A stretch of DNA of 64,000 nucleotides from Rhodospirillales bacterium (lineage in GTDB: Bacteria; Pseudomonadota; Alphaproteobacteria; Rhodospirillales; Defluviicoccaceae). Both the position numbers and the translations under genes were made by a program. The notes under the pieces are model-generated. The model saw only the letters and a program-made list of their open reading frames with translations. It did no database searches and was not told the origin of the DNA. This document shows positions 38,512 to 46,835 of the stretch, piece by piece; positions within the stretch are counted from its first letter, which is position 1; each line of letters opens with the position of its first letter. The DNA is taken from NCBI GenBank assembly GCA_016712375.1, contig JADJRE010000043.1, positions 124,001 through 188,000 on the forward strand, in the 5' to 3' direction.

Positions 38512-38519
38512 TTGTCTTT

Positions 38520-38900
38520 TCAGGCGCGGAGACGAAACTCGCTGATCGTTTCATCGACCCTGTCGCGCAACACGCAGAGAAATTGATCGACGGACTCGTA
38601 AGGCTGGTGGTCGATGCCGTAAGCCGCCAGCAGGTCCTCCTTGGCGCCATAGTAGCGGCCTTCCGGCTCCCCCACCCTCGCCCTCATCAAGTTGCCGAGT
38701 TCGGTCTCTTCGTTGAACAGCGCCTTGAGCGGGGCGTGGTCGGGCGGTAGAGCCCTGAGCTGCTCTGCGAGATCGTAAAGGGCCTTCTGGCTCTTCTCGA
38801 TGAGCGGATCGGCCGGATCGACGAACGCTTTGGCCGCTCGTCCTTCGGCGGCGATCTCAATCTCGCTGATCAAGCCTGCTTTCCAAGATTGGAAGTCCAT
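38520..38900 (-). CDS. Conserved hypothetical protein heading the sulfur cluster
   Basis: 126 residues, acidic, all-helical prediction (IEKSQKALYDLAEQLRAL, EETELGNLMRARVGEPEG). It starts at ATG 38900 with GGAGG six bases upstream; GTG 38903 is the alternative. It is first in the minus-strand series and is separated from the Rrf2 gene by a divergent intergenic region, so it may be under that regulator. No family is recognised. Confidence 0.6.
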   Translation of the reverse strand: MDFQSWKAGLISEIEIAAEGRAAKAFVDPADPLIEKSQKALYDLAEQLRALPPDHAPLKALFNEETELGNLMRARVGEPEGRYYGAKEDLLAAYGIDHQPYESVDQFLCVLRDRVDETISEFRLRA

Positions 38901-39067
38901 CACATTCCTCCTCGTCCCTCAGCCGTCAAACGGGATAATTGCCCGTGCGAGAACTGTCCGAGGCCGGACTACTGTCGTTGAGCCCGGTCGTTTGCTCAGG
39001 ATGGTTGGTGCCGGCTCCGGCGACGCTGGGGAGACCGCCTCGCCAAATCAGGGATCCTTGATCCATC

Positions 39068-39103
39068 GCAATTAAACTGGTACAACATATGCCTGTTTAT
39101 TGC
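39068..39103. promoter_or_regulatory. Candidate Rrf2 operator, imperfect palindrome
   Basis: GCAATTAAACTGG on the left and CCTGTTTATTGC on the right form an almost perfect inverted repeat around TACAACATATG, ending 20 bases before the Rrf2 start. Position and AT-rich symmetry fit an autoregulatory operator in the divergent promoter between the regulator and the sulfur cluster. Confidence 0.5.
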
Positions 39104-39122
39104 AAGAGGGAGTTCCAAGCCA

Positions 39123-39563
39123 TTGCGATTGACCCAGTTTTCCAATTTCGCGATCCGGGCGCTGATGTATGCCGCGCTCAATGGTAGCGCGCCCAGCGCC
39201 GTTCCTGAGATCGCCAGGGCGTACGGGGTCTCCTACGACCACCTGAAGAAAGTCGCGGCCGAGCTCTGTCGGCTCGGCTACCTGGAGACCGTCCGCGGCC
39301 GGAACGGCGGCTTCCGCCTGGCAAAGGACCCACGAGAGATCAGGATCGGTGACGTCATCCGGCAGACGGAGGGAGAAGGCGGACTGGTCGAGTGCTTCGA
39401 TCCGTCGACAAACACCTGCCCACTGCTGCCAGCATGCCAGCTGCGCGTCGCTCTGCAGGAGGCTGTCGCCGCCTTTTACGACGTTCTTGATCGGTACACC
39501 CTGGCCGACCTGATCCGCGCCCCCGAGCAACTGACGCCGCTGCTCGGCTCGAACAAGCGATAG
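39123..39563 (+). CDS. Rrf2-family transcriptional regulator, NsrR-like
   Basis: 146 residues starting at TTG 39123. The winged helix is at the N-terminus (MRLTQFSNFAIRALMYAALN, VPEIARAYGVSYDHLKKVAAEL, RGRNGGFRLAKDPREI). Three Cys in CFDPSTNTCPLLPAC match the NsrR iron-sulfur ligand spacing. It would repress or activate the divergent sulfur cluster in response to NO, persulfide or redox state. NsrR identity is based on motif spacing; a sulfide-responsive relative is equally possible given the target genes. Confidence 0.88.
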   Translation: MRLTQFSNFAIRALMYAALNGSAPSAVPEIARAYGVSYDHLKKVAAELCRLGYLETVRGRNGGFRLAKDPREIRIGDVIRQTEGEGGLVECFDPSTNTCPLLPACQLRVALQEAVAAFYDVLDRYTLADLIRAPEQLTPLLGSNKR

Positions 39564-39848
39564 GTTCATCCGGTGCCGACGCTTACCAGCAGCGGCTGCC
39601 GCCGCCCAGCAGCGGGTGGCAAGGGTGAGCTGGGGCCGCCCTAAATGGCCGCTTGGTCCCCTCAGGTTGCCAGCTCCAGCCAGCCAAGGCCATGCCGTCG
39701 GGCGGCGACGCCTGCGAGAGCGGCGCAGTCATCCGGTGACGACGACGGCTGAACCATGCTCCAGGAGCGTCGGTCGCCGCCGCTGACGAAGTCACCTGCG
39801 TCCGTAAGCCAGGAGAGCCATCCGAGTGCAGCGACAATCGCGGCTATC

Positions 39849-40030
39849 ATGCATGTATTGCGGCATTCAGCTGCCTTGCGATTGCTGCGCGCCGGCATCG
39901 ACACTTCGGTGATCGCGCTCTGGCTCGGCCATGAGCAAATCGAGACGACCCAAATCTACCTGCACGCGGATCTGGAGATCAAGGATCGCGCCTTGGCCAG
40001 GACAACTCCGATCAACACCAAACCCGGCCG
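39849..40030 (+). pseudogene. Tyrosine recombinase (phage integrase), C-terminal fragment
   Basis: About 60 residues: HVLRHSAALRLLRAGIDTSV, then IALWLGHEQIETTQIYLHAD. This contains the HxxR, the GH and the active Tyr of tyrosine recombinases. The N-terminal and first catalytic Arg parts are missing, and the C-terminus merges into an antisense gene near 40030. It is the remnant of an integrated element. Confidence 0.8.
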
Positions 40031-40253
40031 CTTCGGCGGCATCGTCCTGCAGGCTGGCTCGGAAGGACTCGGCACTCATCCGCCCGTCGAGGAAGCCGCC
40101 GGCGGCGGCGGTCAGGTCGTCGAGCCCGAGGCCGAAGCGCTCGGCGTGCGCGCCGATGCGGCGCAGCGCCGCGTCCTTGCTGTTGGGATTGCGCGGCTGG
40201 CCGTCGAGTGCGCTGAGGATGGCGTTGGGCTGGGTCTTGCCAAGGTCGGGCAT
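40030..40253 (-). CDS. Hypothetical protein, 3' end lost at the integrase fragment
   Basis: About 75 residues starting at ATG 40253: MPDLGKTQPNAILSALDGQP, then AHAERFGLGLDDLTAAAGGFL. Composition is convincing and helical, but the frame runs into the integrase remnant near 40030, so the C-terminus is probably lost. No family is recognised. Confidence 0.4.
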
Positions 40254-40452
40254 GGGGTGGCGTCCTTTGGGATCGGCCGCGACGATCGCGGCGCTGCCAC
40301 CCCAGCCCCGCCGGCGGCTGCCGGTGCGGGACGGATCGTCGAAGCGTCCCGAGTGGGCCGCTTCGACCAGCACATCAGGGCGCAGGGCGCTCCAACATCA
40401 AGTCTGATCCGCTGTTCTTCCATTGCTTTTTCAGGCGAAGCGGGATCGTCCG

Positions 40453-40746
40453 ATGAGCGGCCAGCGGCGTGGGATGAGCGAGCGCGAGTACGCGCGGCAC
40501 GCCGGCGTCTCGCGCGGCGCGGTGCAGAAGGCGCGCAGCTCGGGGCGGCTGGTGCTGCATCCGGACGGCTCGGTCGATGCGTCGGCTTCGGACGCGCGGC
40601 GGGCGCAGGCGACCGCGGAGGGGCGCAGAAGCTGGGACAGGATCGGTGGCTTTGTTCGGATCCAACGAAAAGATGCAGAGCAGGCCATAGCAATCTTTCT
40701 CACCCGGCCTCATTCGGCGTTGGAAGGGATCGGCTGGACTGGATGA
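40453..40746 (+). CDS. Phage Nu1-like small terminase / HTH protein, partial
   Basis: The first 50 residues (MSEREYARHAGVSRGAVQKA and SGRLVLHPDGSVDASASDAR) resemble the winged helix-turn-helix of Nu1-type small terminase or phage DNA-packaging proteins. The frame continues to 40746 but overlaps the 3' end of the AI-2E transporter gene by 47 bases. The last 40 residues look unrelated, so the phage gene is truncated around 40640. Confidence 0.5.
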   Translation: MSGQRRGMSEREYARHAGVSRGAVQKARSSGRLVLHPDGSVDASASDARRAQATAEGRRSWDRIGGFVRIQRKDAEQAIAIFLTRPHSALEGIGWTG

Positions 40747-42613
40747 TGCCTTCGAGCTCGCGAACTGCTCCGCTCAGCGAGATAGAGACGCGGTCGGCGC
40801 CGGCCGTTTCACTCGCCTCGCGCCATCCCTCCTCAGGGGTCTCGAGTTTCGACAGCATCAGAACGATGGGAGGTCGAGACGGCAGGGAGTTGCGGAGACG
40901 CCGGATCACCCGACGGGCATGATGCTTGGCCTCCGACTGGACGTAGCATACGGCGATGGCATCGATGCCGGTCCCGTCCATGCCGATCGAGGGTGCCGTG
41001 CGGAGTGAACCGTGCGGGAGCAGCCGCGCCCCGAAACCTCGCGCCCTGAGGAGATGGGCGAGCATCGCCGACGCCGCGTCGTCGAGCGCATTACGCGCGC
41101 CCAGGCAGAGAACGATCGGCCCTCCATTCCTGCCGTCCTCGCCGTCACCTTGCCTGAGCGGCTTGTCCGCAGCCGCTGGCGGATGCTCCGCGGCCGCCTT
41201 GGCGATCATGTCGTCGATCACCTCGAGGATGGTGGAAGCAAGCCCGTTCCAACGCTCCCGGTCGAGGACACCGCGCAGTCGGTCCTGGTCGGCGAAAACC
41301 AGCGTCGGCAACAGGACCTGTTCGAACAGATCCTCGATCGAGTTTTCTTCCAGAAATTCCTCCGCCACCTCCGCCGCTTCGTCCTCATCTGCGGCCAGCA
41401 GGCGTTGATAGAACTTCACCTCGCTCGGCAGCACCGGCTCACTGCCAAGCAGCACCTCCAAAAATTCTAGCTGCGGCACGTGGCGTCCCAGCACCACGAG
41501 ACAGACGGTGAGCGGAGTGGACAGCAGCAAGCCGACCGGCCCCCACAGGGTCGTCCAGAATACGGCAGCGACCAGGATTGCCACCGGAGAGAGGCCGGTG
41601 CTGGAGGAATAAAGCCACGGCTCGAGGACATTGTTGATGAACAGCTCGAGGATCAGGAACAGGCCGACGGAGAGGAGAGGGACGATCCAGCCCGGATCGA
41701 CGGCGACGGCGACGACGGTCGGGAGAATGGCTGCTGCGATCGGCCCCACGTAAGGGACGAAGCGCAAGGCGCCGCCGAGCAGGCCCCACAGCAACGGGTG
41801 CGGCACCCCGATCAGCCACAGGCCGAACCCGACCGAGACGCCATAGAACATGTTAATGCAGAGCTGCACGATCAGATAGCGGCTGACCCGCCGCGCGGCG
41901 TCGGTCATCGCGTCGGTGGTCCGGTGCATGTCACGCGATCCGAACAGCCGGATGAAGCGGTCGCGCAGGTCTTCCCGCTGCAGCAGGAAGAAGACGACGA
42001 AGACGACGATGACGCCAGCCGTGGCTAGCGGCTTCAGCAGCCCGCCCGCGAACTGGCCGAGGAGATCGATCGGCCGTGCTGGCGGGGTGTGGACCTCAAC
42101 GGGCACGGGCTTCACCGGCTCGACCGCTCCGGCGGAAGCCCTCGCTCCGGTCCCGGACGGATCAGGGGATGGCCTAGCTGCGCGTTCCAGTTCTCGGTCG
42201 ATGTCCACCCACAGCCGGCGGAGCTGGCCGAAGGCGCCGCCATTGGAGGTGGCTTCGCCCAGTGTCCGGATCTTGGTCCGAAAGTTATACTCGTAACGGC
42301 CAGCGTTCTGCGCCAGGCTCGCGATCTCGCTGGTCACCAAGCTGCCGAACGCCATCACCACGACAAAAACGAGCACCACGAGGAGCAGCACCGAAGGTAT
42401 GCGGCCCAGGCCCAGGCGGCGCAGCCGGATGGCGAATGGAGCGAGTGCGAAACTGAGCAGGATCGACAGCGCTAGCGGGATCAGTAGTTCCTGGCCGAGA
42501 TAGAGCGCGGCGACCACCGCGATCAGAATGAGAGTCGTCGCGGCAGGCGAACCGGGCGGCGATGAAGACGGCACCTTGAGCGGCTGTCGGTTCGAGCGGG
42601 ATGTCACGTCCAT
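40700..42613 (-). CDS. AI-2E/PerM-family transporter with extra C-terminal alpha/beta domain
   Basis: 637 residues from ATG 42613. About eight spans are visible (LILIAVVAALYLGQELLIPLAL truncated here to LILIAVVAALYLGQ, FVPYVGPIAAAILPTVVAVA, GLSPVAILVAAVFWTTLWGP), as in the AI-2E exporter family. The family is usually 350-400 residues. Here a 250-residue cytoplasmic extension follows, with an acidic helical part (EDEAAEVAEEFLEENSIEDL) and then a Rossmann-like domain (IVLCLGARNALDDAASAMLA, DAIAVCYVQSEAKHHARR, PPIVLMLSK) resembling a cobalamin-binding or response-regulator fold. The substrate is unknown. Confidence 0.85.
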   Translation of the reverse strand: MDVTSRSNRQPLKVPSSSPPGSPAATTLILIAVVAALYLGQELLIPLALSILLSFALAPFAIRLRRLGLGRIPSVLLLVVLVFVVVMAFGSLVTSEIASLAQNAGRYEYNFRTKIRTLGEATSNGGAFGQLRRLWVDIDRELERAARPSPDPSGTGARASAGAVEPVKPVPVEVHTPPARPIDLLGQFAGGLLKPLATAGVIVVFVVFFLLQREDLRDRFIRLFGSRDMHRTTDAMTDAARRVSRYLIVQLCINMFYGVSVGFGLWLIGVPHPLLWGLLGGALRFVPYVGPIAAAILPTVVAVAVDPGWIVPLLSVGLFLILELFINNVLEPWLYSSSTGLSPVAILVAAVFWTTLWGPVGLLLSTPLTVCLVVLGRHVPQLEFLEVLLGSEPVLPSEVKFYQRLLAADEDEAAEVAEEFLEENSIEDLFEQVLLPTLVFADQDRLRGVLDRERWNGLASTILEVIDDMIAKAAAEHPPAAADKPLRQGDGEDGRNGGPIVLCLGARNALDDAASAMLAHLLRARGFGARLLPHGSLRTAPSIGMDGTGIDAIAVCYVQSEAKHHARRVIRRLRNSLPSRPPIVLMLSKLETPEEGWREASETAGADRVSISLSGAVRELEGIIQSSRSLPTPNEAG

Positions 42614-42771
42614 CGTCGATCCTCGGTAGTTCACGCGATCCAACGACCGTCGTCCGGAAGTCGGCTGCCCTCCGCCGGGAAGAATGGCAGTGAATCGGGC
42701 AGGTTCCGAGCAGCTGGCGATTTGGCCGAACCAGAGGACGACGTCACCTGCGCGCACTTGATCACCTCCAC

Positions 42772-42825
42772 TGCTCTGCCGCGCAACCGTTTCAAGGCCG
42801 TCGGGATCGGCTTACGGCCTGCCAT
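42772..42825 (-). pseudogene. P27-type small terminase N-terminus, inverted piece
   Basis: Reading leftwards from ATG 42825 gives MAGRKPIPTALKRLRGR, the standard start of P27-family small terminases. After 17 codons homology ends. The next part of the same kind of protein begins on the opposite strand at about 42856. Confidence 0.6.
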
Positions 42826-42855
42826 GTTTGGCTCCCTCGTGGCACCAGCCGCACC

Positions 42856-43248
42856 GGATGAACCGGGACGAGCCGACGCCGCCGGTCTCCGCGCCGGAAC
42901 CGCCGGCCCACCTGGACGAGCGGCGGCGAGCCAAGTTCACCGAGCTGGCCGGCCTGCTCGCCGGCTGCGGGGGCATGACCGAGCTCGACCGCGATGCGCG
43001 CTAATGCGTCATCTGGGTTCGCGGGATCGACGCCGAAGCCCAGATCAAGCGCAAGGGGCCGATCGTTAAGACCGAGGCCGGCAACATCAGTCCGCAGCCC
43101 GTATCTCGCCGTCGCCAACCGCTGCCACCGGCAGTTGGCGCAGCTGGAGAGCGAGTTCGGCCTGACGCCGTCCAGCCGGTCGCGGGTGCGCAGCTCACCT
43201 CGGCAAGACGACAGCGATGCGATCGCCGCCAAGTACTTCGACTTCTGA
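42856..43248 (+). pseudogene. Phage terminase small subunit, P27 family, decayed
   Basis: The frame gives MNRDEPTPPVSAPEPPAHLD, then RAKFTELAGLLAGCG and MTELDRDAR, then an in-frame TAA near 43003. Matching sequence resumes with IDAEAQIKRKGPIVKTEAGN and, after another shift, LAQLESEFGLTPSSRSRV and DDSDAIAAKYFDF at the stop 43246-43248. The whole is a small terminase missing its first 20-25 codons and broken twice. Confidence 0.75.
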
Positions 43249-43325
43249 CCCGTCCTCGACGGCTGAAGAGCCTTGTTGCCCGCACCGCGCAAAGCGATCA
43301 CAACATAAGCGCGGCAGGTCAAAGG

Positions 43326-44518
43326 ATGGCACCGATGCCCGAGGTCTTCTTCATCACCAACCGCAACCCGCTTCCCTTCAACGACGCCGCAACCGGCTTC
43401 GGTCCGTTCTTCAACGAGCGGGGCCCGGCTATCTGCGGCTGGGTCGTGCTGTGCTCGACGATCCGAAGCCGAAGAAGCCGGTACCGGAAGACCTCAAGGT
43501 TCAGCAACTGGAGGTGTATCCGGACGACCCATTCGCCGATCCGCCGGTGCTCGGCAGCGTTCCGTTCCTCGAGGCGCTCGAGCAACGAGTCTTCGATCCG
43601 CAGCAGCGGCGGGATGTCCTGGTCTACCTGCACGGCTTCGACACCGAATTCGAAGAAGCGCTGCAATTCACCGCGCAGCTCACGCTGAACATCGAGCGGA
43701 CGCGGCAGCGGGTGCTGAAAGGGAAGTATGGCGAAGCCGTCGATGACGCCCTGGCCTCTTCACGTCCGCTTCAGCCGGTGGTGATCACCTGGCCCTCCGA
43801 CGGCGAGCTCGTTCCCCAACTCTCCTATTGGAGCGACCGCCGCGACGCCGAGGATTCTCGCCCGGCGATCGCCCGGATTCTCCTCAAGCTCAGGGAATAC
43901 CTCGACACCCAGTTTCAGGAGCGCCTCAGGCGATTGGAGGGAAGCAAAACCGTACGCGGTACCCGTGACGCGATGCGCGCCGGCGACTTGCAATGTGATG
44001 TCAGAATCCACCTGTTGACCCAGAGCATGGGGGCCTTCGTGCTGCGCCACGGCTTGCAGGAGTTTCGCCAAGATCCCAGCGTCGCCGGTCGTCCCCTGCC
44101 GCAGCTGTTCGACCAGATCATGCTCGGTGCCGCTGACGACGATGACGAGGTCTTTCAGAACGACGGCAAGCTGCGGCCGTTGCCCGATCTCGGCCGGCAG
44201 ACGACGGTCTACTTCAACCCCGATGACGGTGCGCTGCTGATCAGCATGACCACCAAGAACCTCGGCAAGCGCCTCGGCCAGAACGGACCGAAGGAGGTGA
44301 TCACGCTGGCCAACCTTGCCGCGGTGAAGGTGACCGACGTGCTCGACCCCGGCAGCGGCGACCGGATCGGACACTACTACACCCGGCTGAACACGGGCGT
44401 GCAGAGCGACATGGTGTTTCTGATGGCCGACGTGCCGCCGCCCCTGATCCCCGGGCGGCAGCCGATTGAAAACAATCGCTACCGCTTGGTCGCCGTTCCC
44501 ACACGCGCCAAGCGATAG
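43326..44518 (+). CDS. DUF900 alpha/beta-hydrolase-fold protein (one frameshift)
   Basis: About 397 residues. It starts MPEVFFITNRNPLPFNDAAT (ATG 43326 or 43335). A shift near 43440 joins GPAICGW to GRAVLDDPKPKKPVPEDLKV. The rest is intact: VLVYLHGFDTEFEEAL (oxyanion region), ITWPSDGELVPQLSYWSDRRDAE, the nucleophile Ser in HLLTQSMGAFVLRH (GxSxG variant QSMG), and LGAADDDDEVF. The DUF900 family is uncharacterised. No signal peptide is seen. Confidence 0.8.
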
Positions 44519-44924
44519 ACGTGCGGGGCGGGCGCTGAGCAGTCGCGCCGGGTGTCGCTGGTCGAGGCAATCGGACAGCTTGTCCAGAGCCCGAACAGCG
44601 CCAAGACAGTCATCTGCGTCAAAGCACATAGCGACCAGAATGACCTGGCGTCGCTCCCGCGGTCTCCTAAGCTCTTCGTCGGACCGCCGGACAGATCGGC
44701 GCCGGCCGCTCCAGCCGGCGCCATGATCGGATCTTGCGTCGATCTATTGCGGATCATCCTCCCCTCGGACTCTTCGGTCGCTGGTTCGCAGCGCACCGCG
44801 AACAGAGGGATGCGGGCGTTGTATCGGGATCGAGCTTGATCAGCGGAGCGCCACGTAGCCTGCGGCCAAGGCGCGCTCAGACTTTGTGTAACCCGAAAGG
44901 GGAAGATGTATACTGGAGGCCAAA
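44519..44924. other. Intergenic, about 400 bases with one hairpin
   Basis: No gene is recognised. A 9-base perfect stem lies at 44698-44722 (GGCGCCGGC, loop CGCTCCA, complement). Composition becomes more AT-rich towards 44900, where the next ribosome-binding site begins. Confidence 0.45.
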
Positions 44925-45233
44925 ATGACTATAAATAGAAATAGCGCGGCGGTCGTGGCATTGCAGAATCTGTATAAGCAAGGCTTGGTACCGCTTCGCC
45001 TAGTCGGCGAGGTCGATCCAGGTTGGCGCGTTGACGTTCTCAGTCTTGAACGCGATGTCGTTTCGCATGAGACTTGCCGCCTTGTTCGAGAAAAACAGCA
45101 ACGAAGGCTCCTGACGATGCAGCATGAACTCTCAGCGCGAGTGGGCTTCGCGTCACGCCCGCAGTCGCGGAGTAACGAGCCGCTTTGCAATGATCCTTCA
45201 TCATTGACAGAAGGAGATTTCGGCCATGAGTGA
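44925..45233 (+). CDS. Small hypothetical protein
   Basis: 102 codons starting at ATG 44925 with GGAGG seven bases upstream, a strong initiation site. The first 30 residues (TINRNSAAVVALQNLYKQG) look like a genuine N-terminus; the later part is Arg/Ser-rich and less convincing, and a frameshift may have replaced the natural end. It overlaps the next start by eight bases. No family is recognised. Confidence 0.35.
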   Translation: MTINRNSAAVVALQNLYKQGLVPLRLVGEVDPGWRVDVLSLERDVVSHETCRLVREKQQRRLLTMQHELSARVGFASRPQSRSNEPLCNDPSSLTEGDFGHE

Positions 45234-46584
45234 TGCAGCTGCGACGACCGGGTTCGGCAACCAGGTCACGTACGCGGGAATGGACACGCTGGACAGCAGT
45301 GCCAGGAAAGCCTTCGAAGGCGCCCAGGGCAAGCGGGTCGATTGGAGCCGAGTCTACAGCAATTATGAAGAGGCCGCGAAACACACCGCGTATGCGTCGG
45401 CCAACAAGGTGCCGCTGTTTCCAACTGCGCGTCCGGCACCCGTCGATCGCAACCTGCGCATTGAACACCTCGCCGCCGCGCTGGCCAATGGAGTTCCACG
45501 AGACGAAGTCGTCACAATGATCGATGATGGTGTTCTGCGCCGGACGGGTGTAGACATCCGCGGTAGGTTCTTCGAAAACAGCGAGAAATTTGGTGTTCGT
45601 GTTCCAGTTTCTGGTTATTTCAGCCCGGAGCTGACCCTGTTTGTCTGCAAGTTGATGTTGAAGGGAGCCCGTGTCGTTCCGATCACGGAACACGGCGAGG
45701 AGCCCGTTCCTTATGGCGTAACCGTTGTTGCTCCGTTCGCCGACCAGGCGTTGAACGCGCTGCAAATTACCGAAGGCATTGCGCGACTGGGTCGGCAATT
45801 CCTCACGCCTGCTCAGCGTGCCCGATATGATCAGATGCGCAGCGCTGCCATCACGGAGCGTAACGAAGCTATTCCTCCCGAACTGGATCCGACCAACGAG
45901 TATGCAAGCTTCCTGCAAAGCCCGATGAGCTTACGAGATCTCTTGCGCGACAGCTATCCACGCCCAAGACAAGGCGAGGAAGTTCGCGATGATTTCGTGG
46001 CACGACTTGAGCCCGATTTGGTCGCGCTCGATGGGTTTGCTGGTATGGCCTGGGTTGGCGGCGGCGGCGCGATCGGCGACTTCGGCAACAACACCCGCGA
46101 CTGGATGCTTCTCGAGGCCTTTATCAAGGGCGGCAAGCCGGTGATTGGCATCTGTTACGGCTCGATTGCACTCGCTCAGGTCAAGGACTCGCTGACGGAT
46201 GCGTACCTCCTGCAAGGCCATTTCGCAACGGGTCACGGCGAGGCTGACAACTACACGGAGAATACCGCGACGATGAACCCGGATGGGACCTACAATCCCT
46301 CAGTAAGTGGCGCTGCGCCAATCAATCTCAGCGATATGCTGAAGCAGGCGATCGGGCCAGAGCAAGGAGGGTATGTCACCGAGCTTGGTCAGGCGCCTAT
46401 GGCTGTCCTGAGCGGCGGCGCGATTATCACGGGCAATACCGTCGAAGATGGAGACAGTGCGGCGGACCTGTTGCTCGCTGTTAAGCTGGGTGGTCTAAAA
46501 GGGGACTATTTCATCGCGGGCGATGGACGCGGACGAGTCCTCACCAAGGACGACCCTGCGGTCGAGCGCATCGCGCGGTGGTAG
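45226..46584 (+). CDS. Class I glutamine-amidotransferase/PfpI-like protein with long N-terminal domain
   Basis: 452 residues, ATG 45226 with AGGAGA upstream. Residues about 250-430 show a DJ-1/PfpI or GATase fold: a strand AWVGGGGAIGDFG, then the nucleophile elbow KPVIGICYGSIAL with Cys310, then GHFATGHGEADNYTENTATM (possible His), and a late strand VLSGGAIITGNTVEDG. The N-terminal 240 residues contain a separate region (RGRFFENSEKFGVRVPVSGY, RVVPITEHGEEPVPYGVTVV) with no recognised family. It is followed in overlap by a DUF2795 gene and 250 bases later by a P450 gene. The substrate is unknown. Confidence 0.65.
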   Translation: MSDAAATTGFGNQVTYAGMDTLDSSARKAFEGAQGKRVDWSRVYSNYEEAAKHTAYASANKVPLFPTARPAPVDRNLRIEHLAAALANGVPRDEVVTMIDDGVLRRTGVDIRGRFFENSEKFGVRVPVSGYFSPELTLFVCKLMLKGARVVPITEHGEEPVPYGVTVVAPFADQALNALQITEGIARLGRQFLTPAQRARYDQMRSAAITERNEAIPPELDPTNEYASFLQSPMSLRDLLRDSYPRPRQGEEVRDDFVARLEPDLVALDGFAGMAWVGGGGAIGDFGNNTRDWMLLEAFIKGGKPVIGICYGSIALAQVKDSLTDAYLLQGHFATGHGEADNYTENTATMNPDGTYNPSVSGAAPINLSDMLKQAIGPEQGGYVTELGQAPMAVLSGGAIITGNTVEDGDSAADLLLAVKLGGLKGDYFIAGDGRGRVLTKDDPAVERIARW

Positions 46585-46799
46585 TCAGAAACTCGCCTTA
46601 TCGGGCGCCGCATGCTTCGCACAGCTTGCCGCGGCGATTCAAGGGCGTCGATTTCCCTGTAAGCCAGACTGATCTCGTCGAACATGCCAAGGAGAACGGC
46701 GCCGACCAGGGCGTCTTCGAGGTGCTCAGCAAAATGCCGAGACGCCCATATAGAAGCATGGCCGATTTGATGGAGACATACGGCGAGACGTCAGCATGA
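46578..46799 (+). CDS. DUF2795 small protein
   Basis: 73 residues. GTG 46578 overlaps the previous stop by seven bases, implying coupling. The core GVDFPVSQTDLVEHAKENGA and VFEVLSKMPRRPYRSMADLM matches DUF2795, a short helical domain common in soil bacteria, without known function. The N-terminal 20 residues are variable in the family. Confidence 0.8.
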   Translation: MVVRNSPYRAPHASHSLPRRFKGVDFPVSQTDLVEHAKENGADQGVFEVLSKMPRRPYRSMADLMETYGETSA

Positions 46800-46835
46800 C
46801 CACGACTATGGCTTCAGGATAAACACGAGATCGCT

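Noticed and set aside
44925..45010. Flagellin N-terminus suggested by TINRNSAAVVALQNL
   Set aside because: The similarity covers only about 15 residues and the following sequence does not continue as flagellin.
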